DNA of 16,165 nt from Treponema sp. UBA792 (GTDB lineage: Bacteria > Spirochaetota > Spirochaetia > Treponematales > Treponemataceae), in contig DBIW01000006.1 of NCBI GenBank assembly GCA_002296965.1, positions 1-16,165 of the forward strand, read 5' to 3'. This document shows, one piece after another, positions 1-6,143 of this stretch (the stretch's first letter is position 1; each line of letters starts with the position of its first letter). Below the pieces are notes generated by a model. The model was not told the origin of the DNA, searched no databases, and saw only the letters and a program-made list of their open reading frames with translations. Position numbers and translations under genes: made by a program.

Positions 1-188
1 TTGCTCTTTAAAAGCGGCTCGATTTCTCCGTTCTCAACCATCTGCACAAACTGATGCGGATGATATTCCATAGAGTTGTAATTAGGGCAGGTTCCGGAGC
101 ATTTTCCGCAGACCATGCATTTTTTAGGATTGACTCCGCTTGTCTCAAGAATCAGTTCCTTGTATTTCTGAATTTCTGACTCAAGCAT
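1..188 (-). CDS. hdrC: HdrC-like 4Fe-4S subunit, 5' part only (runs off the left edge)
   Basis: The first 62 codons are present; the rest lies beyond the window edge. The translated start has the ferredoxin-type cluster motif C-M-V-C-G-K-C-S-G-T-C-P (CxxCxxCxxxCP), followed by an E-Y-H-P segment. This is the pattern of the small iron-sulfur subunit HdrC of heterodisulfide reductase, which passes electrons through [4Fe-4S] clusters to HdrB. The ATG at 188 is preceded by a strong AAGGAGG ribosome binding site six bases upstream, inside the 3' end of the preceding gene, and the two genes overlap by 8 bases, so translation is probably coupled. A second cluster motif is expected downstream but cannot be seen. 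Bacterial HdrBC pairs also occur in flavin-based electron bifurcation and lactate/glycolate-type oxidoreductase complexes, so the electron partners are unknown. Confidence 0.8.
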   Translation of the reverse strand, partial: MLESEIQKYKELILETSGVNPKKCMVCGKCSGTCPNYNSMEYHPHQFVQMVENGEIEPLLKS

Positions 189-996
189 TCACAGCCTCCT
201 TTGCTACGGCATCTTTTACGCCGAGAGCTTCCGCAAGAAGTTCTGTAAAGTAGATAACGTCAAGCTTTGAAGAGCCTTTGTTCTTTATGAGATTGTAGCG
301 GCAGAGAGGGCAGCTTGTAACAAGGAAGTCTGCTCCCATGTCCTCGGCGTTCGCAAGAATCGAAGCCGACCTTTTCTGGGGAATCGTTTCATCCTCAAAT
401 GCGGCATAGGCACCGCAGCACTCGTTGCGCTGGGCATAAATGACCGGAGTTCCGCCGATTGCAGTTATAAAGTCCTCAAGGATTTTCGGATTCTCAGGAT
501 CGTCAAATTCCATCACCTTTCCCGGGCGAAGAAGAAGACAGCCGTAATAGGCGCCGATTTTCTTTCCCTTGAAAGGATTCTTGACGGCTTTTTTTACGTT
601 GTCCCAGCCGATTCCGTCACGGAGAACTTCGAGGAAGTGAAGAACTTTCGTCTCTCCGTTATACTGAATTCCGTCCTGCGCGAGGTAGTTGTTCACCTTC
701 TGAATGACGTTCATGTCATTCCTCATGTCACTGTTCACCTGCTTTATTACGTTGTAGCAGGCGGAACATAGAGTCACAAGATCATGTCCCTTGTCTCGGC
801 TTGCCGCAAGGGCACGGACAGACGGCAGTTTAGTGGCTATCTCGTCCCTCGCGAGAGGATAGGTGCCTCCGCAGCACTGCCAGTCCTCAATCTCGTCAAG
901 CGTGAAACCCAGTGCCTCGGCGCTGGAGCGGGCATACAGATCCAGCGGCTTGGCCTTGTTTTTCAGCGTACATCCAGGAAAATATGAATAAGTCAT
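181..996 (-). CDS. hdrB: HdrB-like protein with two CCG domains
   Basis: A 271-residue protein built from two tandem CCG (cysteine-rich) domains. Domain 1 has C9, the pair C41-C42 in Q-C-C-G-G, and C77/C80 in L-C-S-A-C. Domain 2 has C153, C193-C194 in E-C-C-G, and C229/C232 in S-C-P-L-C. In structurally studied HdrB these cysteines hold two unusual noncubane [4Fe-4S] clusters that reduce a disulfide; all ligands are present, so the protein should be functional. I chose the ATG at 996 because AGGAG lies eight bases upstream and the product starts M-T-Y-S-Y-F-P-G-C, where the family starts. An in-frame GTG at 1026 is less likely. The gene is translationally coupled to hdrC downstream. This is a cytoplasmic electron-transfer subunit. 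The physiological substrate is unknown, since coenzyme M/B heterodisulfide is not expected in a spirochaete. Confidence 0.88.
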   Translation of the reverse strand: MTYSYFPGCTLKNKAKPLDLYARSSAEALGFTLDEIEDWQCCGGTYPLARDEIATKLPSVRALAASRDKGHDLVTLCSACYNVIKQVNSDMRNDMNVIQKVNNYLAQDGIQYNGETKVLHFLEVLRDGIGWDNVKKAVKNPFKGKKIGAYYGCLLLRPGKVMEFDDPENPKILEDFITAIGGTPVIYAQRNECCGAYAAFEDETIPQKRSASILANAEDMGADFLVTSCPLCRYNLIKNKGSSKLDVIYFTELLAEALGVKDAVAKEAVNA

Positions 997-1063
997 ATCT
1001 GCTCCTAATTTATAAAATGGGCTCACCTCAACGGAACTGCCCGATGGAATATATCAAATATAC

Positions 1064-1092
1064 AGGATAAACCATTTTCCGTTTTTTGTTAA
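1064..1092 (-). promoter_or_regulatory. Candidate sigma-70 promoter for hdrBC
   Basis: On the minus strand, TTAACA (1092-1087) and TATCCT (1069-1064) are separated by exactly 17 bases. The -35 box matches consensus at five of six positions and the -10 at four. It lies in the 118-base gap between the ddc stop and the hdrB start, which suggests hdrBC can be transcribed independently of dat-ddc. I see no convincing terminator after ddc. Confidence 0.4.
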
Positions 1093-1114
1093 TAACCTTT
1101 CTGACATTTCTGAA

Positions 1115-2602
1115 TCACCTCCGCCGGACATCCGTACCGTCGCCGGAATTTTCCTCTCCGATGGATTTTATAAGATCTACGATTCTCTCAAGATCGGAGC
1201 GGGTCGTCTCCGGATTCAGCAGGGTGAATTTCAGGAACACGTGTCCGCCGTCCGATGTCTGCCCGATTGTTATTCCGTGCGAGTGCATGAGCTCCCGTCT
1301 TATCCTCCTGTTCGTCATGTCAGGATCCGCGGAGGCTGTATGCCTGAACACCACCGAACTTAGCTCCGGCTCGGCGGCCGTCTCGAAGCTGCCGTCCTGA
1401 TTCAGACGGGCGTAAAGCCATGCCGCGTTGTCCATGCTTGTGCCTATGATGCGGCTCCATCCGTCCTTTCCCCTTGTCCTGAATGCGGTCCACACTTTCA
1501 GCGCGTCAAACCTTCTTGTTGTCTGAAGCGACTTATCGACAAGGTTCGTGTATCCGTCCTCCTCGTCCTCGGTCCGGTTCAGATAGTCCGCATGGATTGT
1601 GAATGTTCCGAAGTCACGGCCGTCTTTTGCGAGGACGGCGCTGCAGCTTATCGGCATCAGGAACATCTTGTGGAAATCTACAGTTATGGAATCGCATCTC
1701 TCTATGCCGGAAATCCTTTTCCTGTATTTATCCGAGAGTACGGCTCCGCTTCCGTATGCTGCGTCCGCATGAAGCCATATATTCCGGCGCGAGCAGATGT
1801 CAGCCATCCTGTCCATCGGATCTATGCTTCCGAAATCTGTTGTTCCGGCTGTAGCCACGGCCAGAAACGGAATGTTTCCTTCCGATATGTCCTTTTCTAT
1901 GAGGGCTTCCAGCTTGTCTGTGTCAATGCGCTTCCTTGAGTCCACCGGAACTTTCACGACGCAGCCGCAGCCTAGACCCATGACCTGGGCTGTTTTCTCC
2001 ATCGAGAAATGTGATATTTCCGAGGTGTACATCCTGAGCCTGGTGAAATTCTCCGGAAGCCCATATTTTCTGACATCACGGCCGATGACCTCCGAGCAGA
2101 ACCAGTCCCTTGCCATGACTATTGCCGTCATGTTGGATTGGGAGCCTCCTGATGTGAAAATTCCTCCTGAATTCCTGCCGTAGCCGAACATCGAGCAGAG
2201 CTTCTCCGTGACAAGCACCTCCGTCTCGGTAGCCGCGGGCGACTGGTCCCAGGAGTCCATGGACTGGTTGAATGTGGATATTATCAGTTCGGATGCGACT
2301 GTCTCAAGCAGCGCCGGACTGTGAAGATGCGCTGCGTAAAAGGGCGATGAGGTTCTCAGCAGGTTCGGAAGTATGTCTGTCCTTATTGAGGAGAGCACGG
2401 CGTTCCATCCCTCTCCGTGTTCCGGCAGAATCTCATTCTTGCCGATAATCTCCCTCAGCTCCTGAGGTGATTTTCCGGAGTATGCTGTGCCGTCCGGGAA
2501 AGCCTCCGTGACGGCTTTCGCCGTGTCTGAGATCATGCGGATATATTCATCCTTTGAGGATGACGATCCGGTGAGAAAAAGGTTATCCGGCTGCCGAGTC
2601 AA
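1115..2602 (-). CDS. ddc: L-2,4-diaminobutyrate decarboxylase
   Basis: A PLP-dependent group II decarboxylase of 495 residues, the usual size. It should convert L-2,4-diaminobutyrate to 1,3-diaminopropane plus CO2. Visible signatures: N-Q-S-M-D-S-W-D-Q-S-P (residues 112-122), characteristic of the diaminobutyrate branch; the substrate/cofactor histidine in S-H-F-S (H198); H-A-D-A-A-Y-G (D280); and the PLP lysine in D-F-H-K-M-F (K312). It follows the diaminobutyrate aminotransferase gene and overlaps it by 20 bases, so the two are cotranscribed and probably coupled. The start at 2602 is a TTG with only a weak purine-rich site upstream (GGAAGAAG). I kept it because the first 25 residues resemble the N-terminus of known family members; the next in-frame ATG is at 2536. 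A glutamate or aromatic decarboxylase is less likely given the neighbour. Confidence 0.87.
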   Translation of the reverse strand: MTRQPDNLFLTGSSSSKDEYIRMISDTAKAVTEAFPDGTAYSGKSPQELREIIGKNEILPEHGEGWNAVLSSIRTDILPNLLRTSSPFYAAHLHSPALLETVASELIISTFNQSMDSWDQSPAATETEVLVTEKLCSMFGYGRNSGGIFTSGGSQSNMTAIVMARDWFCSEVIGRDVRKYGLPENFTRLRMYTSEISHFSMEKTAQVMGLGCGCVVKVPVDSRKRIDTDKLEALIEKDISEGNIPFLAVATAGTTDFGSIDPMDRMADICSRRNIWLHADAAYGSGAVLSDKYRKRISGIERCDSITVDFHKMFLMPISCSAVLAKDGRDFGTFTIHADYLNRTEDEEDGYTNLVDKSLQTTRRFDALKVWTAFRTRGKDGWSRIIGTSMDNAAWLYARLNQDGSFETAAEPELSSVVFRHTASADPDMTNRRIRRELMHSHGITIGQTSDGGHVFLKFTLLNPETTRSDLERIVDLIKSIGEENSGDGTDVRRR

Positions 2603-3935
2603 CTTCTTCCACCGCCTTTCCGAATATTGCCATGGCTTTTTCCATGTCGCCGTCCGTTATGTTGAGGGCGCACAGGCATCTCATCACGGAGCCGTTTCTG
2701 CCGCCTTTTTCCATTATGAGTCCGTTTCTGAGGCATATATGCTGTACCGCCGTCGCCGCCGCTCCGTCTGCCGGCAAGGAGCCGAGGCTGTCAGCCTCAA
2801 GCTCCGGATTGACGAATTCAATGCCGATCATCATGCCCTTGGCCCTGACGTCCCCGATAATCCGGAACCTGTCCTTCATCGCAAGAAGCCTTTCCTCCAT
2901 CATCTTTCCTTTTCTTGCCACATCGGCCAGAAATTCCGGATCAGACACACGTTTCAGGAGAATTGTTCCCGCCCTCATCGCAAGCTGGTTTCCGCGGAAT
3001 GTTCCGGCATGTGCGCCGGCCGTCCAGACATCGAGCTTTCTGTCATATATCACTACGGCGAGAGGCTGGGAGCCTCCGACGGCCTTTGAGCAGAGAATCA
3101 CGTCAGGCTCGATTCCCGCGTGCTCAAAGGCGAACATTTTTCCGGTTCTTCCTATGCCGCACTGAATCTCATCGGCAATCAGGGGAATGTCAAGCTCTCT
3201 TGTGACCTTCCTGACGGTCCTGAGAAATTCCGCGGGAGCGGGAATCACTCCTCCCTCTCCCTGGACCGGTTCAATTATGACCGCGGCGGGTCTTGTTATG
3301 CCGGACTCAGGATCCTTCAGGGCACGCTCAAAGAAGCTGCACGCGGCCCTCGTTCCGGCATCTCCTCCAAGTCCGAACGGACATCTGTATGAGTAGGGAT
3401 ATGGAAAAAAATGGACATCCGGCATAAGCCCTGAGACCCGGCTTTTTGCGTTGAGGTTTCCCGTGCAGGCGAGAGCCCCGTGCCCCATCCCGTGGTATCC
3501 GCCTCCGAATGCGATTACTGACGACCGTCCGGTGGCGGTCTTGCAGAGCTTTATCGCCGCATCCGTCGCGTCTGTTCCGGACGGACTGCAGAACTGCATC
3601 TTCATCCGTCCGCCCATTTCTCCGGGCAGAACGGACAGCAGCGTGTGGACGAATTCGTCCTTCACGGGCGTGGTAAGATCCAGTGTATGCAGCGGAGAGC
3701 CGTCTGAAAGCATTTCCGCCATCGCCCGGTTGATTTCGGCGTCATTATGACCCAGCGCGAGTGTTCCCGCTCCGCACAAAAAATCCAGATATTTGTTTCC
3801 TTCTACGTCTTCGATCCATGAGCCCGATGCCTTCGCAAGCGCGAGGGGAAATTTCCGGGGATAGCTTCTGGCGTTAGATTCAGTGGAATCCTGTCTGGTA
3901 ATGTAATACTGATTGGTGCCCTTTTCCTCAAGCAT
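2583..3935 (-). CDS. dat: Diaminobutyrate-2-oxoglutarate aminotransferase
   Basis: A class III PLP aminotransferase of 450 residues. It is expected to transfer the amino group of glutamate to L-aspartate 4-semialdehyde, giving L-2,4-diaminobutyrate. Features: D-V-E-G-N-K-Y-L-D-F-L-C-G-A-G (residues 43-57), E-P-V-Q-G-E-G-G (222-229), the cofactor-contact aspartate in I-A-D-E-I-Q (D255), and the Schiff-base lysine in C-S-K-A-V-G-G (K284). The N-terminal S-N-A-R-S-Y-P-R segment and the partner decarboxylase point to the Dat/EctB group and not to ornithine or GABA aminotransferases. The start is well supported: GGAG lies seven bases before the ATG at 3935. No ectoine synthase or carboxynorspermidine genes are adjacent, so the visible endpoint of this two-gene route is 1,3-diaminopropane. 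Confidence 0.88.
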   Translation of the reverse strand: MLEEKGTNQYYITRQDSTESNARSYPRKFPLALAKASGSWIEDVEGNKYLDFLCGAGTLALGHNDAEINRAMAEMLSDGSPLHTLDLTTPVKDEFVHTLLSVLPGEMGGRMKMQFCSPSGTDATDAAIKLCKTATGRSSVIAFGGGYHGMGHGALACTGNLNAKSRVSGLMPDVHFFPYPYSYRCPFGLGGDAGTRAACSFFERALKDPESGITRPAAVIIEPVQGEGGVIPAPAEFLRTVRKVTRELDIPLIADEIQCGIGRTGKMFAFEHAGIEPDVILCSKAVGGSQPLAVVIYDRKLDVWTAGAHAGTFRGNQLAMRAGTILLKRVSDPEFLADVARKGKMMEERLLAMKDRFRIIGDVRAKGMMIGIEFVNPELEADSLGSLPADGAAATAVQHICLRNGLIMEKGGRNGSVMRCLCALNITDGDMEKAMAIFGKAVEEVDSAAG

Positions 3936-4094
3936 CTACGTTCTCCATTACTTGCGGCTGCTGAAACCGGCCGCTTTTGGGATATAACCAAATCTGTCAC
4001 TAGGCAGGTGATTAGGTGTGAAGAAGAACTTACTATATATTTTCAATATGAACAAGAGAGAACCGGTGTTTTGAGCCGCTTTCTGCTCCTGATG
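3936..4094. other. Divergent intergenic segment upstream of dat
   Basis: This part of the 353-base gap between dat (leftward) and rpsF (rightward) should hold the dat promoter and 5' leader. I find only weak elements: an A/T-rich stretch around 4030-4053 with a TATAGT-like box on the minus strand but no matching -35, and a 5-bp GCGGC/GCCGC hairpin (3954-3958 with 3970-3974) just upstream of the dat ribosome binding site. No credible gene is present. Confidence 0.4.
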
Positions 4095-4123
4095 TTGACC
4101 TTGGCCGCGCTTTTCTTTATTAT
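4095..4123 (+). promoter_or_regulatory. Sigma-70 promoter of the rpsF operon
   Basis: TTGACC (4095-4100) and TATTAT (4118-4123) are separated by exactly 17 bases; each box matches consensus at five of six positions. Transcription would start near 4130, giving a leader of about 160 nt before the rpsF start codon. This is the best plus-strand promoter in the gap and fits a highly expressed ribosomal operon. Confidence 0.72.
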
Positions 4124-4138
4124 ATCTGGACACCCCTT

Positions 4139-4159
4139 GGAATTCCTTCGGGAATTTCC
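4139..4159 (+). promoter_or_regulatory. UUCG-capped hairpin at the start of the rpsF leader
   Basis: AATTCC (4141-4146), loop TTCG (4147-4150), GGAATT (4151-4156) form a perfect 6-bp stem with a C(UUCG)G tetraloop, an exceptionally stable loop; flanking GG/CC can extend it with one bulged base. It begins about 10 nt after the predicted transcription start. No T-run follows, so it is not a terminator. A 5' stability element or part of a larger regulatory fold is more likely. Confidence 0.5.
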
Positions 4160-4169
4160 TCAGTCCATA

Positions 4170-4282
4170 AGGAGGAGCAGATTTCCGGTCCGTCCGGATT
4201 CTGTTGTGCGTGGAATTCGTTGATTTTCTTCCGCACTGAGAATTCCTCCTGACATGCCGCTTCCGCGGCGGAATATTAGGAG
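4170..4282 (+). promoter_or_regulatory. Candidate structured autoregulatory leader of rpsF
   Basis: TCCTCCT at 4244-4250 is perfectly complementary to AGGAGGA at 4170-4176, and its inner CTCCT (4246-4250) is complementary to the rpsF ribosome binding site AGGAG at 4278-4282. The two pairings exclude each other. A local fold is also possible: GCCGC (4256-4260), loop TTCC, GCGGC (4265-4269), sitting on ATTCC (4242-4246) with GGAAT (4270-4274), which leaves a one-sided bulge holding most of the CU-rich element. rpsF leaders in several bacteria bind the S6:S18 complex to repress translation. This leader could do the same, but I cannot align it to the published motif with confidence. Confidence 0.45.
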
Positions 4283-4288
4283 ATACTT

Positions 4289-4582
4289 ATGAGAAAGTAT
4301 GAACTTATGACTATCTATCCTCTTGACGAGGAGAAGTCAAAGAAGGGCGCCGAAGACGTCCGCAGCGTCCTCACCGGATTCGGTGCGGAAATCGAGAAGG
4401 AGGAGCCTTTCGGCGACCGCGACCTCACCTATGAGATCAACAGGCAGAAGCGCGGACGGTTCGTCCTTTATACGCTCAGCCTCAATCCCGGAAAAATCGT
4501 GGAGATAGACAGGGCGTTCAAGATTAACATGAACATCCTGAAATATCAGTTCGTAAGGCTTGACGAGAAGGACAGCGAGTAG
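4289..4582 (+). CDS. rpsF: 30S ribosomal protein S6
   Basis: A 97-residue protein starting M-R-K-Y-E-L-M-T-I-Y, the standard S6 opening, with the family's ferredoxin-like fold pattern and a C-terminal R-A-F-K-I-N-M-N-I-L-K-Y segment. S6 binds the 30S platform as a heterodimer with S18, encoded two genes downstream. AGGAG lies six bases before the ATG. The stop is followed after 16 bases by the ssb start, in the conserved order rpsF-ssb-rpsR-rplI. Translation may be controlled by the leader described at 4170-4282. Length is normal and nothing is missing. Confidence 0.97.
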   Translation: MRKYELMTIYPLDEEKSKKGAEDVRSVLTGFGAEIEKEEPFGDRDLTYEINRQKRGRFVLYTLSLNPGKIVEIDRAFKINMNILKYQFVRLDEKDSE

Positions 4583-4598
4583 CTGCCGGGAGCTGATG

Positions 4599-5084
4599 AT
4601 GGCGGATATAAATCACGTTGTTATTGTCGGACGCCTCACCCGTGACGTGGGTTCGGACGAAAGAAGTTTCGGATATGTGAACAGCGGCCAGGCACGTGCG
4701 AATGTGAGTCTTGCCGTCAACAGAAACAGGAAGAGCGGCGACCAGTGGATCGAGGAGACCAGCTACTTTGATGTCACCATCTGGGGAAAGACCGCCGAGA
4801 ATCTGAAGCCATATCTTACAAAGGGCAAGCAGATTGCCGTTGAAGGGTATCTGAGACAAGACCGCTGGGAAAAGGACGGCCAGAAATTCAGCAAGGTCGG
4901 CATAGTCGCAACTAATGTGCAGCTGCTTGGGGGAAGAGCGGATAACGGCCAGCAGACCGGGGGTGCTCCGAGATTCCAGCCTAAGGCTGACCAGCCGCAG
5001 GGCGGACATGGTTATTCCGATTCATATCAGAATGACTCGTTCGGCGGCGCGGGCGGTGACTTTCCTGAGGATATCCCGTTCTGA
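4599..5084 (+). CDS. ssb: Single-stranded DNA-binding protein
   Basis: A 161-residue SSB. The OB-fold domain (about residues 4-110) includes [11 protein letters not shown] near the start, [14 protein letters not shown] and G-Y-L-R-Q-D-R-W. A Gly/Gln/Ser/Asp-rich flexible linker follows, and the protein ends in the acidic tip D-F-P-E-D-I-P-F, which docks replication and repair partners. It should act as a homotetramer on exposed single strands. Two ATGs are adjacent (4596 and 4599); I chose 4599 because the GGGAG site then lies at a six-base spacing and the product starts M-A-D-I-N-H. A longer in-frame reading from 4560 overlaps rpsF and adds non-homologous residues. Confidence 0.96.
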   Translation: MADINHVVIVGRLTRDVGSDERSFGYVNSGQARANVSLAVNRNRKSGDQWIEETSYFDVTIWGKTAENLKPYLTKGKQIAVEGYLRQDRWEKDGQKFSKVGIVATNVQLLGGRADNGQQTGGAPRFQPKADQPQGGHGYSDSYQNDSFGGAGGDFPEDIPF

Positions 5085-5107
5085 AAATAAATTTTATGGA
5101 GAAAACA

Positions 5108-5449
5108 ATGTCTGACGAGAATATGCAGAATATCGAAGAAAAAGAGGATGTGGTTTCGCAGGAGACCTCAATGGGCGAGGTTTCCGCGGAGTCTGACGGA
5201 CGCGAGGATGAGCGCGACGGACGCGGAGCTAAGGGCAAGACTTATTTCCGCAAGAAAGTCTGCCGTTTCTGTGCCAACAAGTCAAAGATTGACTACAAGG
5301 AGTCTGATGCCCTCCGCCGTTATATGACGGAACGCGGAAAAATTCTTCCGCGCCGCATCACCGGAACCTGTGCGAAGCATCAGCGCGAGCTTGCGAAGGC
5401 CATTAAACGCGCGCGCGCAATCTGTCTGCTTCCGTTTGTCGCAGACTGA
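5108..5449 (+). CDS. rpsR: 30S ribosomal protein S18 with an acidic N-terminal extension
   Basis: The S18 core occupies about residues 43-113: F-R-K-K-V-C-R-F-C, then I-D-Y-K, then [16 protein letters not shown] and [10 protein letters not shown]. The cysteines C52, C55 and C87 fit the zinc-type (C+) form of S18. I chose the ATG at 5108 because GGAG ends six bases upstream; an in-frame ATG at 5096 has only A/T before it. Typical S18 has about 75-95 residues, while this one has 113. The extra N-terminal stretch is strongly acidic, with 14 Asp/Glu against 4 Lys/Arg in residues 1-40, which is odd for an RNA-binding protein. The S6 partner is encoded upstream in the same operon. Confidence 0.95.
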   Translation: MSDENMQNIEEKEDVVSQETSMGEVSAESDGREDERDGRGAKGKTYFRKKVCRFCANKSKIDYKESDALRRYMTERGKILPRRITGTCAKHQRELAKAIKRARAICLLPFVAD

Positions 5450-5462
5450 GAGAGTCATAATT

Positions 5463-5498
5463 CCTGCGGACGATCCGACTCCTGGTAGCGGCCGCAGG
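5463..5498 (+). promoter_or_regulatory. Bulged hairpin between rpsR and rplI
   Basis: CCTGCGG (5463-5469) pairs perfectly with CCGCAGG (5492-5498). An inner CCG (5475-5477) pairs with CGG (5489-5491), continuous with the outer 3' strand, leaving a five-base bulge (ACGAT) on the 5' side only. No T-run follows, and the rplI ribosome binding site lies just downstream, so this is not a terminator. It may be an mRNA processing or protein-binding element that adjusts L9 levels. Confidence 0.4.
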
Positions 5499-5521
5499 TA
5501 AAATAAAGAGGAGCTTGAAAA

Positions 5522-6025
5522 ATGAAAGTTATTCTTAATGTCGATGTTAAACACCTCGGAGAAGAGGGTGATGTGAAGAACGTTGCCGCGGGCTATGCGC
5601 GCAACTATCTGCTTCCGCGTGCTCTCGCTGTTCCGTATAATGACCTGACTGTCGCCGTGTTCGAGTCACGTCGCGCTGAGATCGAGGCCCGCAAGGAGCA
5701 GAAGAGAAAGGATTCAGCCAGCCTTAAAGAGAAGCTTGAGGCCGTGGAGCTTGAGATTGTCATGCCGGCTGGAAGCAACGGAAAACTGTACGGTGCCGTT
5801 ACGACCCATGTCATCGCTGATGCCCTTGCGAAGCTCGGATTTGAGATTGAGCGCAAGCGTGTCGAGATTCCGGGTGTGGTGGTTAAGGCGACAGGCTCAT
5901 ATAAAGCTGTCGTCAAGCTGTATGAGGCGCAGACCGCCGAGCTGAAATTCGTAGTGAAGGCTCAGGGAGCCGACGGAAAACCGGTCGAGCCGGAGGCCGC
6001 TAAAGAGGAGCCGAAGGCCGAGTAG
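5522..6025 (+). CDS. rplI: 50S ribosomal protein L9
   Basis: A 167-residue L9. The N-terminal domain has the hallmark M-K-V-I-L-N-V-D-V-K-H-L-G followed by G-D-V-K-N-V-A-A-G-Y-A-R-N-Y-L-L-P-R. A charged connecting helix spans about residues 50-80, and the C-terminal domain includes G-S-N-G-K-L-Y-G-A-V-T. L9 binds 23S rRNA near the L1 stalk and reaches away from the ribosome. The family is usually near 150 residues; the extra length is an Ala/Glu/Pro-rich acidic tail after about residue 150. AGAGGAG lies eight bases before the ATG. The gene ends shortly before two tandem hairpins, the second an intrinsic terminator. Confidence 0.96.
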   Translation: MKVILNVDVKHLGEEGDVKNVAAGYARNYLLPRALAVPYNDLTVAVFESRRAEIEARKEQKRKDSASLKEKLEAVELEIVMPAGSNGKLYGAVTTHVIADALAKLGFEIERKRVEIPGVVVKATGSYKAVVKLYEAQTAELKFVVKAQGADGKPVEPEAAKEEPKAE

Positions 6026-6035
6026 TAGCCGGAAG

Positions 6036-6065
6036 GACGGCGCGGTGAATTCCCGTTGCGCCGTC
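6036..6065 (+). repeat. Inverted repeat directly after rplI
   Basis: GACGGCGC (6036-6043) and GCGCCGTC (6058-6065) form a perfect 8-bp GC-rich stem with a 14-base loop, extendable by G-U and A-T pairs at the base. No T-run follows directly. It forms a tandem structure with the terminator hairpin 17 bases further on and may protect the 3' end of the rpsF-rplI transcript. Confidence 0.5.
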
Positions 6066-6081
6066 TTGCAGGCTGTCGGAG

Positions 6082-6114
6082 ACTGTCCGGAGTTATGCCG
6101 GGCAGTTTTTTTTT
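6082..6114 (+). terminator. Rho-independent terminator between rplI and dnaB
   Basis: ACTGTCCGG (6082-6090) pairs with CCGGGCAGT (6098-6106) over nine base pairs with one G-U, around a seven-base loop, and is followed immediately by a run of nine T. This is a textbook intrinsic terminator. The dnaB start codon is only 29 bases beyond the T-run, so dnaB must be reached by read-through or by a promoter upstream of or inside the hairpin. Confidence 0.85.
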
Positions 6115-6143
6115 GCCCTGTCATTTTTCACAGGAGACATGAC

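Noticed and set aside
4020..4060. Possible dat promoter on the minus strand (TATAGT box in an A/T-rich stretch)
   Set aside because: No acceptable -35 sequence lies 16-18 bases upstream, so I could not support a specific promoter.
4008..4223. 71-codon plus-strand reading frame with a hydrophobic stretch between dat and rpsF
   Set aside because: The rpsF promoter, UUCG hairpin and decoy Shine-Dalgarno sequence all lie inside it, there is no ribosome binding site at its start, and the C-terminal part is Arg/Ser/Pro-rich noise.
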